This document shows, piece by piece, positions 14,037 to 26,817 of a stretch of DNA of 64,000 nt. Numbering within the stretch: the first letter of the stretch is position 1; every line of letters starts with the position of its first letter. This stretch comes from Asterias rubens. Lineage: Eukaryota > Echinodermata > Asteroidea > Forcipulatida > Asteriidae. Made by a program: the position numbers and the translations under genes. The notes under the pieces are model-generated. The model was not told the DNA's origin, ran no database searches, and worked only from the letters and a program-made list of their open reading frames with translations. Location of the stretch: NCBI RefSeq assembly GCF_902459465.1, contig NC_047070.1:9654001-9718000 (forward strand). The letters are read 5' to 3'.

Positions 14037-14420
14037 GAATTATCCAACATTCGTTGTAGATTTAATCAATGCAACTGTTATTGGAAATCAAATTACTGAG
14101 AAGTTTTAACAAAGGAATTGTAGTAAGATTATATATGTTGAAATATTTATCCAATATTTGTTAAAGATTTATTTAGTCGATACAAATGTTATTGAGCAAA
14201 GGGATTAGATTTTATTTGTTAAAATAAATATCCATTATTTGTTACAGATTTATTTAGTCGATACAAATGTTATTGGAAATACATAATTTCTACGAAGTTT
14301 GATTAAAGGAATTGTACTAATATTATACATCTGAGAAATAAATCCATTATTTGTTACAGATGTAGTCGATATACATTTTATTGGAAATACATATTATTGA
14401 GAAGTTTGAACAAAAGAGTT
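14037..14420. repeat. AT-rich tandem repeat, about four divergent units
   Basis: The phrases ATCCATTATTTGTTACAGAT, TAGTCGATACAAATGTTATT and GGAAATACAT recur in units starting near 14038, 14144, 14226 and 14338 (about 80-112 bp each). Differences are mainly internal deletions. No coding potential. Confidence 0.75.
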
Positions 14421-15820
14421 CTTTCCATTTTTAGAAAACATCCGCGTTTGCATTCAAGTTTATTTAAGCAATTTATTCGGGGAAACATTCCATTAATGGG
14501 GTTTCAGACCCCGTCCCCACTTCCCCTTGTACCCATCCAACGGTATTAATATTGTATTCAATATCTTTCAAAAAATGTATTTCCTTGTTTTCCCCCTCTT
14601 TCCACTATTTATCTATTAATCTGTGCGTTATTGTTTTGTTTGTGGTCTGTTTATTATTATCTCCCCCGCTTTTTTATATGTTTTCTTTTCGGTTGGAGTT
14701 GGGTGGGGTTCTTTGGGTCACAGCCCTCTTAATGAACATTTAAGAGGGGCTCATTGCAATAATTTCCAGCAGATAGACAGAGTCTTGTAAATGGGGAAAC
14801 TTACAAGTCTTACCGCACGCCAAAACTGAGACCCTCTTAAAAAAGAGACCTTTTTAGTTTTCCATTACGAGCTGTGCACGTGCTTATTACTTGGAAAAAC
14901 CTTAAGTTTCAGTTTGTTTTGTTAATCAAGCATACAAACTCGAATTTACATAGTTCTAAATATAGATACAAAAACGGAAGTTTGTTAGCCATTGGGAGTT
15001 TAACGACTGAAGGGCGGTCGTTTTAATGTTAATTATTGGAAAAACAAATACCATGCAAAGAACCCTACACGCATCTTTCTACAATATGTCTGTGTCGTCA
15101 TTATAGTGAAGTGGCATGACGTATTGACACGTATTTGAAGCCCAACTACATTCCCCATTAAAACACAGAATATACGCGCATGTCTCGGGTTTTGATTAAA
15201 TAAAACAATTGGTGACAATTAGCCATTGTGTAGCTAGATTGTCTATAGATCCTTTAGGGACTGCTCGCCAGAGCAATTGTGAAAAAGCAATCCATGGTGA
15301 TTTGGGCAGCTGTTTGGAGGGCAGCTCCACACTCACAGGCTGGACTTTTGGAATCATGCCCATCCGGAACATGTTTGCCCGCAATCAACCATGAAAAGAC
15401 TAATGAAAACACTATTCTAATTTAACAATAGGCCCTATAGACGTTATGCTCCTCTAAATTGGGATGGACATCAGGGAAATAGTCTAAGAATTTATCAATT
15501 ATTTTTAGAATGCATTTTACGGTATTCATAAATGTAATAGAGGGAGTATAAAAGGCCGGTTGTTATATTACAGTACATTTCCTGTGCAGATTTGGTTAGC
15601 CTAAATTAAAAAATAAAGCGTTTACGGAAGGGATAATGTGAAGTATTTCCATCTTTTAGATTTCTAAATATAAATACAATCGAGCTTTTTTTAGGATTCG
15701 GCAATCGGAAACCACCCGCCCGAGATAATTCATCAATTTTGTCAGCTATTTCTAGAGATGAATACAATGCTAATAGAGTAGATACCGTTTCCTTATAACT
15801 TCAACTGAATCGTCACTGGG
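14421..15820. other. intergenic, nothing firmly recognised
   Basis: AT-rich except for 15240-15390, a GC-richer block with short open frames on both strands (61-62 codons). I could not assign either frame to a protein or element. An eroded transposon fragment is possible. Confidence 0.4.
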
Positions 15821-16450
15821 GCAGACAATGCGCGGTCATGGGACCGAGGAGCAGTCTTCCACTCAGGGTTATGCCCGGCTTACACATACGTCGCGGAAAC
15901 TGCAACCCGTCTAGCTAAGACCTCGCACTGCTGTCGTCATCTAGCCCTCGTCGTGGCTATTTTTAGCCCGCCTCAGCCATTGATTGCTGCTAATGTGCAC
16001 GGACTGATGTCGTCACACGAGCCAGCTCGCCTGTTTCACGTTTTCCACCGCTGCCTGATGACGCAAGACACAGCATCGTCGTAGTGAGCAGCTCGTGATG
16101 TCATCAGTGAGCTCATTACCAATTCACTGGATGATACGTACGCCACTGGGTCATATTTAATAACCATCTCTCATGCAGTCGTCTGCTGTAGTAATCTAAA
16201 CGGTGAGACTTTCATATGGGAAAGCCTGTAGCAACCGCGCGCGACCTCATTTGAATATTAAGCGCCACCCGACAGCCAATCGGAACGCGTCTCATCACTG
16301 ACGTGTACAAGACCATTCATGAATATAGTCCGCTCTCGATTTAATGCATGCGTACGTCAGCGGCTCAGTGATTACGATACGGACTGCCATGCATATGTCG
16401 TGAAATGACGCCACATCATAAGACACGGCAGTCTCAACGCTCATCTTGTT
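15821..16450. promoter_or_regulatory. candidate cis-regulatory element: CpG-richer, repeat-free island
   Basis: About 630 bases are clearly richer in GC and CpG than the flanks and contain no recognised repeat or open frame. The island holds several half or near CRE/ATF sites (TGACGCAA, CTGACGTG, TACGTCAG, GATGTCATCAG), a CCAAT box (CAGCCAATCGG near 16275), POU-like AT words (ATTTGAATATT, ATGCATAT) and E-boxes. It is the first such island downstream of EGR. Regulatory function is inference from composition and motif density. Confidence 0.4.
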
Positions 16451-17264
16451 CTCAGTGCAATATGATGTTTTGCTTTACCCGGAAATAATCATTCTAACTT
16501 GGGTTTTCATTTTCGACCGATTTCCAGAGGCAGATTTACGTACAATCCAGTATTCCCCTGGAGGATCGGATCTGGCCTTTCTTTGTTGTTTGCAAATTCA
16601 CGATAACATCCGATACGGTTGGAGTTACATATAGATAATTCATTCCTGTCCCAGTTAATCTGTTAATAGAGTGGATAATTATTTGATGCGATGAAAATAA
16701 TTCCCTTTGTAAGGACAATTGGAAACGGCATTATTACATACGTAATATCCCATCCGCTAAGTTTTCTGAGAATGGTCCCGACCCCCATCCACCCTCCCCC
16801 GCACACAAACACCGAAGAGGAACCGTTTCGATAGTTTGGTTCAAATAAGTTGACGCTGCACGTGGTATCAAGTTGTACTCTTTGAATGCATTGGAAATAA
16901 AAAATAAAAAAACATGAAAAAATAAATGGCATTTAGATACACAATATCACACCTGCATAGGACGTCAATGATGACATAAAAATATGGAACAAACAAAAAC
17001 ACTTCGATTTGTTGACGATGAAATTAATACAGTATGGTAAATGATACTGCCATCATTAAGAAGCATTTAGCTTGGAGCAATCTTTGCAAAATATTATTTG
17101 GTAACGTCATCTTCACTTACAATTTTAACATCACAGGGCGTCAAACACAAAGCGCGTTCTCTCGTCATATCCACCAACCATAATAACAATTAGTTTCTGC
17201 ATTAATATTTTTATAATAAACGAGGAAAGCTTTACAAAAACAGTTTCTGCTTTTATTTATAGTG
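16451..17264. other. intergenic, nothing recognised
   Basis: AT-rich DNA without repeat copies. The short open frames on both strands show no family resemblance. Confidence 0.4.
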
Positions 17265-17692
17265 TTAAAGGATTCGGGTACTTTTTCAAAATGTCCACAG
17301 ATTTACATTAAACTTACAGGGTTTGAAGATAATGATAGTGGAAAGCTTCCCTTCAAATATTACTAACTAAGGTTGTTTTTGGTGTAGTTTTTGAGAAATG
17401 AGTAAAACAAGTCACAAAATAATTGTGGTCTAATGAGACCAACATTATTTTAGCATGTAACATCCCCTTAACCAGTTATGATATTATACCAAAACCATAG
17501 GATAACTGGTAAATACATGCTAAAACCGAGACGAAAATTATTACTTTTACTCATTTCTCAAAAACTACAGCACCTCAGTAAGTAAAATTTCAAGGGAAGC
17601 TTTCTACTATCATAATCTTCAAACTGTGTAAGTTTAATGTAAATCTGTGGACATTGTGTTTTTTGTTAGGCAAAGTACATATACCCTCTAAA
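17265..17692. mobile_element. MITE family B, long palindrome (copy 1)
   Basis: A ~428-bp imperfect palindrome. The left arm runs from TTAAAGGATTCGGGTACTTT through ATGTCCACAGATTTACATTA and ACTTACAGGGTTTGAAGATA. The right arm carries the reverse complement, ending CTGTGGACATTGTG and then GTACATATACCCTCTAAAC. A second copy lies at 50766-51053. It is non-autonomous with no open frame. TTAA at the left end suggests TTAA-targeting (piggyBac-like) mobilisation, which is inference. Confidence 0.8.
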
Positions 17693-19037
17693 CAAACTAA
17701 TCCGCGTTTTAAAAAGCAAGAGTAGAATTCAAAAAGAATTCATCGACGGATACCGTATTTTAACATCAGTTGGGTTTTAAAAAAAAAATTTTTTAAAGCT
17801 GCATTTTACTGTCCAAGTAGGTATGGATTTCTCATTTGATGTCAGTTTATTAATCTTAGCAGCCTTTAATTATGTATTCCAATGAAGTAGTTAATTCTTT
17901 TTTTTTTGGTGATGAAAGGTTAAATCCAACTAAAAAAACGACGGCTTTTTGCGGCAGGGAAAAATAAAGTTTAACTGGGACATAAAATTGCCCTCAAAAA
18001 CAATCAGTTACTTTGGACATTAATATTTCATGATGAGAATAGTCATATTTGTATGCTCTCGTAACAAGTAAATCCTGTCTTGATCGACTGTTTTTTCCCC
18101 CGCAAACTGTCTTGAGCCTTCGACTGAAATAATACCCTGTTATATACATGGCAACCAAAATAGCGGGCAAGATGTTGTTAGCGACGTCTGATGCAATCAT
18201 AGCTCTGCTTACGTAGTTACACAATTTGTTGATGAATCGTACAGGAGTGCATGTGATTGAGTGATAAATTGTTAGAATCTGAATTGCACTACTCAAAAAC
18301 AAAACTCAGTCCTTTTGCCCTTTTTTATTATTTGGACGGTGTTGTTATTCTTATCTTTACTCTTGTTTATCCCTTACGTCAAAATTGGACACGACCCCAG
18401 CAAAACAAAAGAATTAATATTGACGGTCACGGCTTGGCACCAACTTACGTGCAGATGTTTAATGTCTGATGACAAGGAAGAGTGTGTGATTGAATTGTTG
18501 TTTTGAAAACAAGGTGTTTTGTAACTTTTGTTGTTGTTTTTCTACCAAGTCCATGGGTTCTTTATTGCTTGGTTTCTAAAGATTGACCTTTAAAATATTG
18601 TATTATAAAAGTGCACTTATACACACTATTTGCGTCGTAAAAGAACAATGTTTGTAATGTTAAACAAAAAAGAGGTAATTTTTTTTACTTTATGAAAAAT
18701 TGCCCCTCAATCTTAAAAAAAACACTGCTGATTCTCATAGAAGAAATGTAATCATTTTCATTTTTGTATAGAGATAGGTTTTTACCTTTTTCAAATTGTC
18801 TTTATCTATTAAGAAAGTGCTGTCAGTATAGATGTTTACAGTGTGGTTCAATTAATACACTTTGCATTGATAGCGAATATACGTAGTGAACGTAAGACTC
18901 CCCAAAGCTGCAATATAAGTCAGTTTGTAAATTAAAATAATTAACTTACAGCTCGGTGCCTCATTGGAACTCCACTGAGCATGGTGGAAATACAAGCTTA
19001 CTAAGTGCGATATCTTGTATCTTGTTGAGAGTTGTGA
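17693..19037. other. intergenic, nothing recognised
   Basis: AT-rich DNA. A minus-strand segment around 18940-18975 ends in a donor-like GTAAGTTAATT after a short ATG-initiated frame, too weak to call an exon. Confidence 0.4.
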
Positions 19038-19365
19038 TTTAAAGGCAGTGGACACTATTGGTAATTACTCAAATGAATTATTATGAAATATATTAGCATA
19101 AAACCTTACTTGGTAACGAGTAATGGGGAGCTATTGATGGTATAAAACATTGTGAGAAGCGGTTCCCTCTGAAGTAACGTAGTTTTCGAGAAAAAAAGGT
19201 TATTTTACACAAATTTGATTTCGAGACCTCAGATTTAGAATTTGAGGTCTCGACATCAAGCATCTGAAAGCGCACAACTCCGTGTGACAAGGTCTTTTTT
19301 CTTTCATTATTATCTCGCAACTTCGACGACCGATTGAGCTAAAATGTTCACAGTTTGTTGTTTTG
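19038..19365 (+). mobile_element. MITE family A copy, right end missing
   Basis: Begins TTTAAAGGCAGTGGACAC and ATTGGTAATTACTC, then follows the family A order: TAGCATAAAACCTTACTTGG, TGTGAGAAGCGG, the central hairpin GAGACCTCAGA...GAGGTCTC, CATCTGAAAGC and CGACGACCGATTGAG. It breaks off near 19365, before the terminal inverted repeat, close to the AAT array. Confidence 0.85.
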
Positions 19366-19482
19366 TTGTGGTTCTCGGACGGGCGTTGTTTTATCCGCCA
19401 TCATTTTTTATTGTTTTAATTTTATTGAAATACTTGTAATTGTACGATCTTCGATCGGTAATAATACACAATGAACAAAATG

Positions 19483-19703
<221 letters not shown>

Positions 19704-19849
19704 TCTGAGAAAGACCCTTGAGATCTAAGGCTACGGGACGTAGCCCGGCTCGAGGAGTTACCGGCACAAAGGAAAATGAGATCTTTCTTTTGCATGCTGT
19801 GATAAAATGAAATAATAATAATAATAACAATAATAATAATAATAATAAT
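19704..19849 (-). mobile_element. retroposon-tail-like fragment between two AAT arrays
   Basis: About 105 bases of GC-normal sequence containing ACGGGACGTAGCCCGG lie between AAT arrays on both sides. ATT/AAT tails are typical of the 3' ends of several marine-invertebrate SINEs and LINEs. The fragment is too short to assign; the strand is guessed from the left-side array. Confidence 0.4.
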
Positions 19850-19952
19850 GAGGTGCAGCAAATTCAAAACTACGTTGACCATATGCTTTGGTGGCAACAT
19901 TAGGGATATAGAGGATGTCTTTCTGATGTTTCTCTCATTACTACAGTAGGAT

Positions 19953-20123
19953 AAGCCCGGTTTAAACTTCCTTCGAATGCGATACGAATTTTGACGTCAC
20001 AAATTCGCCACAAAAAAATCGCAACAGTTAAACTGCGCTCCACTCCTGCGAAACATTCTCTGCGAACAGCCATGTGAAATCAAAATTTGTATCGCATTCG
20101 CAGGAAGTATGAACCGGGCTTAA
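19953..20123. mobile_element. palindromic MITE with TA flanks (AGCCCGGTT family)
   Basis: The left arm AGCCCGGTTTAAACTTCC, followed by GAATGCGATACGAATTTTGA, is mirrored by the right arm ending GTATCGCATTCGCAGGAAGT and GAACCGGGCT. Both ends are flanked by TA, as in Tc1/mariner-type insertions. A relative lies at 59698-59812. Confidence 0.75.
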
Positions 20124-22490
20124 GACGAGGAAATTGACAGGACGAATTTGGGAATTTGGATCAGAGTCAATTAACAAGCAATTTCTTACATAAGGAATTT
20201 TTGTAAAGGATGCATTTGATTTGCTCTGAGGATCGAAGACTATAGCAATTAAGAAACTCTTGGCACTGTGCCCTCCTGACGCAGAGTTTTTTGAGTCAAC
20301 TCATTGTGGTTTGCATCACCGTCTGAAGACGCTGATTTGCCCATGATGGGTTTCCTTTACATCACATCCACCTTATAAAAACTCAGTTGCAAGGAATGTT
20401 TTAAATAGTGAATTGGTGATGAATTATTTATTATTAGGTTGTTAAGATTTAGTAAAACCAAGTTGCTTGTCCATAACTCCTTTATAAGTTGTCTAAGTGT
20501 TGTGTAAAACTAGATTTTACCTTGTGGGGATTCATGGCGAAGGATTGACGACTTCTGTTTACTTTGTGGGTGTTTTTCAATCAAGAAGTTGTCTTAAGGC
20601 AATAATTTTTTGAACCGTTGATTAATAATTTTAAAAAGAAGGAGAAGTTATTTGTACAGGTTTCATTCATGAAACCAATGTGAAATACAATTCATCCCTC
20701 GGAAGAGATCCCCAACATTCTCCGAATCAAACAATTCTAAAAAGCCCTAGGATTGTTTTTAGGAAACAAATTCGTGTCCAAACTTGATTCCTTTTGGGTT
20801 CCTCGTTCTGCTGAAGTCGACACTTGTTGTTTGGTTTGGGTACGAAAATGAACTTTTTAACACAAAGGAGTGGCGACAGTGCGATTTGTTTGTTTGCATA
20901 AGTTTTCGTAACTGATGATGCTGTAGCTCGTAAAAAAATATGTAAATCTAAAAATGATATACAAATTTTACGAGGCCACGTCGGACATCTGTGACATACT
21001 TTTGATTAGTTGGGTCAGTTAAAGAGAGATAACTTAACTAGAGAGACGCCGGGCTGCGGCGCCAGTCAAACCATTGATACATTTATTTCAAAGTCTCAAA
21101 CGAAGGATCATTAATTATAGTTGAGAAAACACTTTATTTGTCGAACTAAAGGCTACCATTTTTTCTTTATTTTTTTCTTCTTGGAACCAGTTTACTGTGA
21201 GCATGTGTTGTGACGTGTGGACACCCTCAAACCGTTTTCATCTTACGGTTTCAGTTTCCTAACCACCTTTGATACATTTTTCCCCTCTTCCTGACTGTCC
21301 TGAGACACCGTAGGCCTACCCACCATCTCTGGAGTTACTGTTTGAGGACAAAATAAATTTTCCTTTGTTGTGGTGTTTCAAAATTTGACGCTTAATTCTG
21401 AGACGATGGTTGCCGTTGGTGAAACAAATGTAAAGAAGGGGAACTTCAAAAGAACTCTGAACTGTGAAACATAGGTAACCGTGGCCCGTTGTAACAATAC
21501 AAAGCATGGTGCATTGAGTGTTTGAAATCAAGGGAGTCATCCACTATAAAGGCAACCACTTTCGATAACAAAATAATAATAATAACCAGATTTGTATATC
21601 GCCATTCCATCTTGATCATCTAAACCAAAGTTTTGAACTTTGTGAGAAAAAAAATAAGATTTGAAAGAATCATGACTTTACGACTTATACACGTTTAATT
21701 AACAGATAATATTGTTAGATAGTTTGATTTTTGTTGTGTATTCGTAAAAATATAAGAAGGTAAAATGATTGAGATAACTCTAGAAAAAATATGGTTTTTT
21801 TGTATAAAACATTCTGCATGCTTAGAGAAACAAGCTTTCATGAAAGAAACATTACTAAAAGATAAGAACCAATCAATTACCATATTGAGTTTCTTCATTA
21901 TACTTTTTCAAATCCTTTTCAGGGAAGTTCTAGTATTATTTTTCGCCCAAAATGGAAAAAATAAAACCAACGTTTATACACGAGACCTCTAAAGATATGT
22001 GGTGATTTCCGTATCGTTTAGCCGGACGTTGCGAGTCGTTGCTCCCCCGTGCTCCCGAGTGTAGTCTCGGTGGTCGGGGAATGACATGTGATACACGCTT
22101 CTCTCTGTTTAGCCGAGGGCTACAAAGTTCCGCTATTTCCTACTAAAAAAACTTAAAGTCTGAGGTTGAAGTATAAAAAGGAAAAGAATGTTGTGAAATA
22201 TTCATGTAGAATAGGAAACTATCGTTTAAAAACGAAAACGTGCGTAATTTTAATAACATTTGGATTGCAACGGTTTAACACTTGCATAATGTTATGTTAA
22301 AAAACAAAACTTTATGAAAAAGAAACATCTAGCACAACAAACCTGTAAGGGTTATATTCTTAAGTTTGTACTAGTTTTTTTGCCCCACAGGAAAACCTTT
22401 TATCAGAATCAAAAGAAACTGTGGGGAACATTAAACAATTATGTAACTCTCTAAACTCCCTTTTTTCATGGTGGTATCTTTATTTTCGTT
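20124..22490. other. intergenic, minor repeat traces only
   Basis: No gene recognised. A short AATAATAATAA tract with TTTGTATATCGCCATTC at 21573-21610 resembles the 3' tail of a minus-strand SINE/LINE. A GC-rich block at 22020-22100 is unassigned. Confidence 0.4.
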
Positions 22491-22494
22491 CGAA

Positions 22495-22678
22495 TTTAAG
22501 GTTCGAATCCCACCCTCAAACACAGCCATATGTTTTTAGTGCCTCAACACCTTGTTTCACGGCGTTGACCCATTCCGGATTGTCACCTCGCACCTCTCAT
22601 TTCCATTTCATCGTATTTCCAGTGTTTAGATTGCAGGACTTGCAATCATAAGATTGTGGGTTCGAATCCCACCAAACC
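22495..22678 (+). mobile_element. tRNA-derived SINE remnants (two B boxes)
   Basis: At 22618-22675 the sequence reads like the 3' two-thirds of a tRNA: an anticodon-loop-like CTTGCAA, then GTGGGTTCGAATCCCACC forming a good T arm with the RNA polymerase III B box. A second B box, GGTTCGAATCCCACC, lies at 22500-22514. There is no 5' acceptor stem or intact D arm, so this is a SINE relic and not a functional tRNA gene. Confidence 0.55.
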
Positions 22679-22878
22679 ATATAGAACGCTGATTTCACAA
22701 TGACTAGGATAAGTATTGTTGTCTGCATGGTATTCTGAATCACACTTTGTTTTAAATGACAGCAATACTTAATCAATAGACGTTAACCATTGTTCGTATG
22801 CGAGAGGTTGGCTGTTCAGCTTGGCGTTTATACCCATTTGCTATCTGTTTCCCCTGACGGATAGATGATCTAAACAAC

Positions 22879-23124
22879 AGGGCCCAATATCATAGAGCTG
22901 CTGAGCACAAAATTTTGCTTAGCATGACATTTCTTCCTTGACAATAACAGGATTTACCAACAAAATTTCCACGTGATTTTCAGGATAAGCAAACAGCAGC
23001 TGAATACCAGTAACAAGCAATATGCAACAAACGGAATTTGTTTCGGTAATCCTGTTTTTTTTTATCAAGGAAGTAATTTCATGCTAAGCAAATTTGTGTG
23101 CTTAGCAGATGAAATTGGGCCCTG
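22879..23124. mobile_element. palindromic MITE (GGGCCCAATTTCAT family)
   Basis: A ~246-bp palindrome. The left arm starts CAGGGCCCAATATCAT and includes TTTTGCTTAGCATGACATTT and TTCCTTGACAA. The right arm reads TATCAAGGAAGTAATTTCAT, GCTAAGCAAATTTGTG and GATGAAATTGGGCCCTG. A degraded relative is at 56866-57062 and a smaller scrap near 24779-24802. Confidence 0.8.
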
Positions 23125-25208
23125 GTTGCATAACGCGACAAGATAAATTTTAGAATCTATTCAATAATCCCCATTTGTTTAGAAATATTATAACGCGATA
23201 ATAGTCGCAACTGGTTACTGACAACGGCCCGTGTTGCTTATACCACATTACCCCATACCAATTTCAATTCCTCAAGGAAGTTGCCTGGCTTTAAATTATA
23301 GGACATGGCGGCATCAGGACCCAAAATGCTTATCATAGGACTATCAAACATTTAGGTGTTGAGTTCGAAGAGTTGAGGAATTTATGCGCATATGGGTTCT
23401 GGGCTCTCTTTGGCCGAAGTAATAATAAGGATCGCAGTAATTATCACCAATTGGGTGATTGATATACATCAACTAACGTGAAGACAAATTCCCAGAACAA
23501 AATACTGTTGTTTTGTATTTTGTTCTTTTCGTTTCAAGTCTAGTTAAAAAAAAAACTCTTACGTTAGTCTATTTCCCTTGCGTATCTTGTAAACTTATGA
23601 TAGCACATAATGAAGTTGAGCATTAATAGAGCAACACAGTGGTTTTAATTAACTTTATAATCAAAAGGGTTCATTACAATTTGTCGTTCACAAAATAAGA
23701 AACTCGTTTGTGAAACAAGAAGTTAACCATCAGACGTATCCTTAGGATTCGAAATATACTGACGTCAGCTTGCTGAAGCATTCTTCCTAACTGTTGCTTC
23801 GTAAAAAAAAAAAAGTCTTGCGAAATGATTTCTTATAAATATAAGAGAACCATCAAAACTTAACAAATGAATAACTTCCCAAGCAGACTCGAGCTTGTCG
23901 CCGGAAATTCGAGGGCCACCAACGCGCTTGTTTAAGCGGGCATGGCGTGAAGGTGGTGGGCGAATACAGCATGAGTCACCGTATAATATCGGGCAGCAAA
24001 GCCTTCGGACTTTTGATGGGAGTACAATTTTGATATTCTATCGGTTTTTGTTTGTTTGTAATCGCGGAATTTATACATAATTTTGTTATTTTATTTTTGA
24101 AACAATATTTTGACAACTTTAGTTGAACTTAGAAGTTAAACATCCAATCGCCAACTCGTTTTTAATGTCAATAATATCTATATGTAACGGAAGCAAGAGT
24201 TTCCTTTAATATTACTTTGCAAAACAGCATTTCTATTGTTCGAATTCAAACAAAAGCGGCCTGTGGTTTTTAGTCAAGATCTTTTGATATAATCACAAAT
24301 GTTCAATCTTCGATACTTGCAATAAAACTATAAAGCAGTCTAAAATGACTAAGGGTATAACGTATGAGTCACATTAGCTATGACTCACAAGAACGTAATA
24401 CGTAAAAAAAAGTAAACTAGTTTATTTTTACAAAAAACAGACAATATGTGATAAATATACGCAAAATACGCAATACGCTTTTAATAACAACTTAAACAGT
24501 AAGAAAGTTCCGGCAGCAATTAAAAAGCATCCAGCATCAAATTGGTAAATATGTGTTACCTGTTCAAGTCAAAGAAAACAAAGTATTCAAAGTAACAACA
24601 ATAAGTAAATGATGCAACTATCAAGTAATATACTTTACAGATTCTTCGATAATTAGGTCAATCAAAATATGCCGAGTAATATGAACATTAACAACAGCTT
24701 TCATTAATAACCGTGTTTTATGTAATATTTCAATCTTGGGGTTTATACAACATTGTTGCCAAGTCTAACCAACAGTGCTAAGCACAACAAATAATTGCTA
24801 AGCAGATATATATTTTACAATGGAAACAAACAATGCTTGTTTATTATCGCTATACCAGGCATTTCATCCCATAAAATGTTCCGGAATTGTACCCCCTATA
24901 AAGTGCCTCATCCTGTTCAGAGAATTTATATAGTGTTTCTGTATATATGCATATTAACTTTTAAGACAAGGAAAAGTGAATACCGGCAGCCATTGTCATG
25001 GTTACGTTCAACTGAAAACCATTTCAACTGAAACTTTATAAAAAAAAGTTACGTCTGTCGAAATACAACATTGAAAAGAAAAGTGAAGTCTAATATGGAT
25101 CAGTCAAAAGCCAACCAACTTTTGTTTTAATGAGTTATCGTTGTAATCTATTCCTTTCAAAGCAGGTCGACTATTATGATAATTAAATTGATAAATTGAA
25201 ATCGAAAC
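23125..25208. other. intergenic; one perfect CRE palindrome
   Basis: AT-rich sequence with no gene. A perfect TGACGTCA lies at 23760-23767. A scrap of the 22.9-kb MITE family (GCTAAGCA words) is at about 24779-24802. Confidence 0.4.
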
Positions 25209-25427
25209 TTTAAAGGCAGTGGACACTATTGGTAATTGTCAAAGACTAGTCTTCACAGTTGATGTATCTCAACATATGCATAAAATAACAAACCTGTGAA
25301 AATTTTAGCTCAATCGGTCATCGAACTTGCAAAATAATAATGAAAGAAAATATACCCTTCTCACAAGAATTTGTGTTTTAAACTTGAGGTCTCGAAATCA
25401 AACTCGTGGAAAATTACTTCTTTCTCT
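25209..25427 (-). mobile_element. MITE family A copy, truncated
   Basis: Reads TTTAAAGGCAGTGGACAC, GGTAATTGTCAAAGACTAG, AACAAACCTGTGAAAATTTT and CTTGAGGTCTCGAAATCAAA, then stops after TTACTTCTTTCTC. It corresponds to the right half of the element in reverse orientation; the other half is missing. Confidence 0.85.
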
Positions 25428-26576
25428 GACCTGTTGATTTTAGTGCCCTAAACGATCCCGAAGATAAATATTATGGAACATTGGCTCTTTATTGTCCATG
25501 AAAGATCAACTTGACTTGGGTTCACTGATGGTCAAAGTGTTGTCTGGCACCTTAAGTGTCGCTCAAAACATTTCGTGCCTCGCCACGTGTCTTGTACTGG
25601 GTTCAAAAATAACGGCCGCCTTGTCCACAGACCAAGTTGCTGTATTACACCGATTTCACGTGTAACGGAGCAAATTCATGGCCTGTTGCACGCTTTGCGT
25701 AGGAGTCAACCAAGAGTAATCTTTCTCTGCAACAACACCCACTAATGCACCATCAACCCATTTCCTGCGTGGGTACACTGGGCTAAGGTATATTATGTGT
25801 ACCCATGGGATAAGGGCAGGTGGGCGCTGTCTACATATAAGAGTTCCCTTGGGTACCTAAAGGTGAACCATTGATCGACCATGAGGACAAAGAGTGGGTG
25901 TTCTGAATTGATGACCATTCATATCGGTAGTACAAATTGAGTCAAATAAATAGGCCTACACAGGAATCAAGTCATCTTCATATACTAATATAATCAAGAT
26001 TTTCTGGATTATTGTCTATATGGACAAGTACAAAGGAGATAATCCTTAACTAAATAGCCTAAAATCTGGAATTTATATCAAAAGAACTCTGCATTTCTCG
26101 AAGAGAGAAATGTTCACCTGTGGTAAACCTTTAAGAGAATTCATCCAAAGCCCATGTTATCCTTGTGACCTTTAACAAGGTGTGTAAACCTATATTCACA
26201 GTCTTGAACCTATATCGTTTTTCACTGTGAGTACTTCTTATTGACACTAAAGCCAGGCTGTTAGCTGGGTGTATAGTAAGATATAGTGCCGTTAGTTTAA
26301 CCCCAACCTCTTTACTTGTTTACTACACAAGTTAGTATATATTAGCTGTATCTCGTTTAAACAATGAAATATTATAGTCGCATGTGAGTCGTTCAATATC
26401 ATATAAAACGATTCTAACTGACAGTTCTTTATGGTGTGTTAGTAAAAAAAATTCTCTTTCTAACTCCATCTACTAGGGTGAAGGTATGCTGGCCGTAAAG
26501 GTAACAAGGAACACATTGGTTGACCCGGGAGAGAAGTAACTATTAGCGGTATTGGCCATATGAATAACAAAATATA
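25428..26576. other. intergenic, modestly GC-rich at 25.55-25.87 kb
   Basis: No gene. The GC-richer part has two CACGTG E-boxes (near 25568 and 25659) and a GCGTGGG word at about 25769, an EGR-like partial site. The words GGGTACAC and GTGTACCCATGG at 25770-25810 resemble those at 41.75-41.87 kb. Confidence 0.35.
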
Positions 26577-26817
26577 TATTATCGTGTATGTACACGATTA
26601 ATTGAAACTTATCGCGTACGTACATGATAACTTGTCGTGCACGTACAAAACAACTTTAGTGCACGTACAAAAACTGTATAGTGTACGTACAATAACACTT
26701 ATAATGTACGTACAATAACACTTATCGTGTACATACATGATAGCTTATCGTGTGCGTACAAGATAAGTCCAAACTTATCGTGTACGTATATGATAACTTA
26801 TCGTGTACACTATAAGT
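26577..26817. repeat. palindromic tandem array, ~23-bp unit, about ten copies
   Basis: Each unit has the form CTTATCGTGTACGTACANGATA, centred on the self-complementary GTACGTAC and flanked by ATC(G)/CGAT arms, so nearly every unit can fold on itself. Units start near 26577, 26608, 26631, 26655, 26678, 26699, 26722, 26745, 26774 and 26797. Divergence is mostly C/T and A/G changes in the arms while the core is kept. Confidence 0.85.

Noticed and set aside
15196..15394. Overlapping 61-62 codon frames on both strands in a GC-richer block
   Set aside because: Considered as an eroded transposase or host exon, but no motif could be named on either strand and no splice sites bound it.
22618..22675. 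A tRNA gene with anticodon-like CTTGCAA loop
   Set aside because: Only the T arm and part of the anticodon arm are recognisable. There is no acceptor stem or D arm, so it is a SINE relic.
26577..26817. CRISPR-like array
   Set aside because: The repeats are contiguous without unique spacers, in a metazoan context. It is a palindromic minisatellite.
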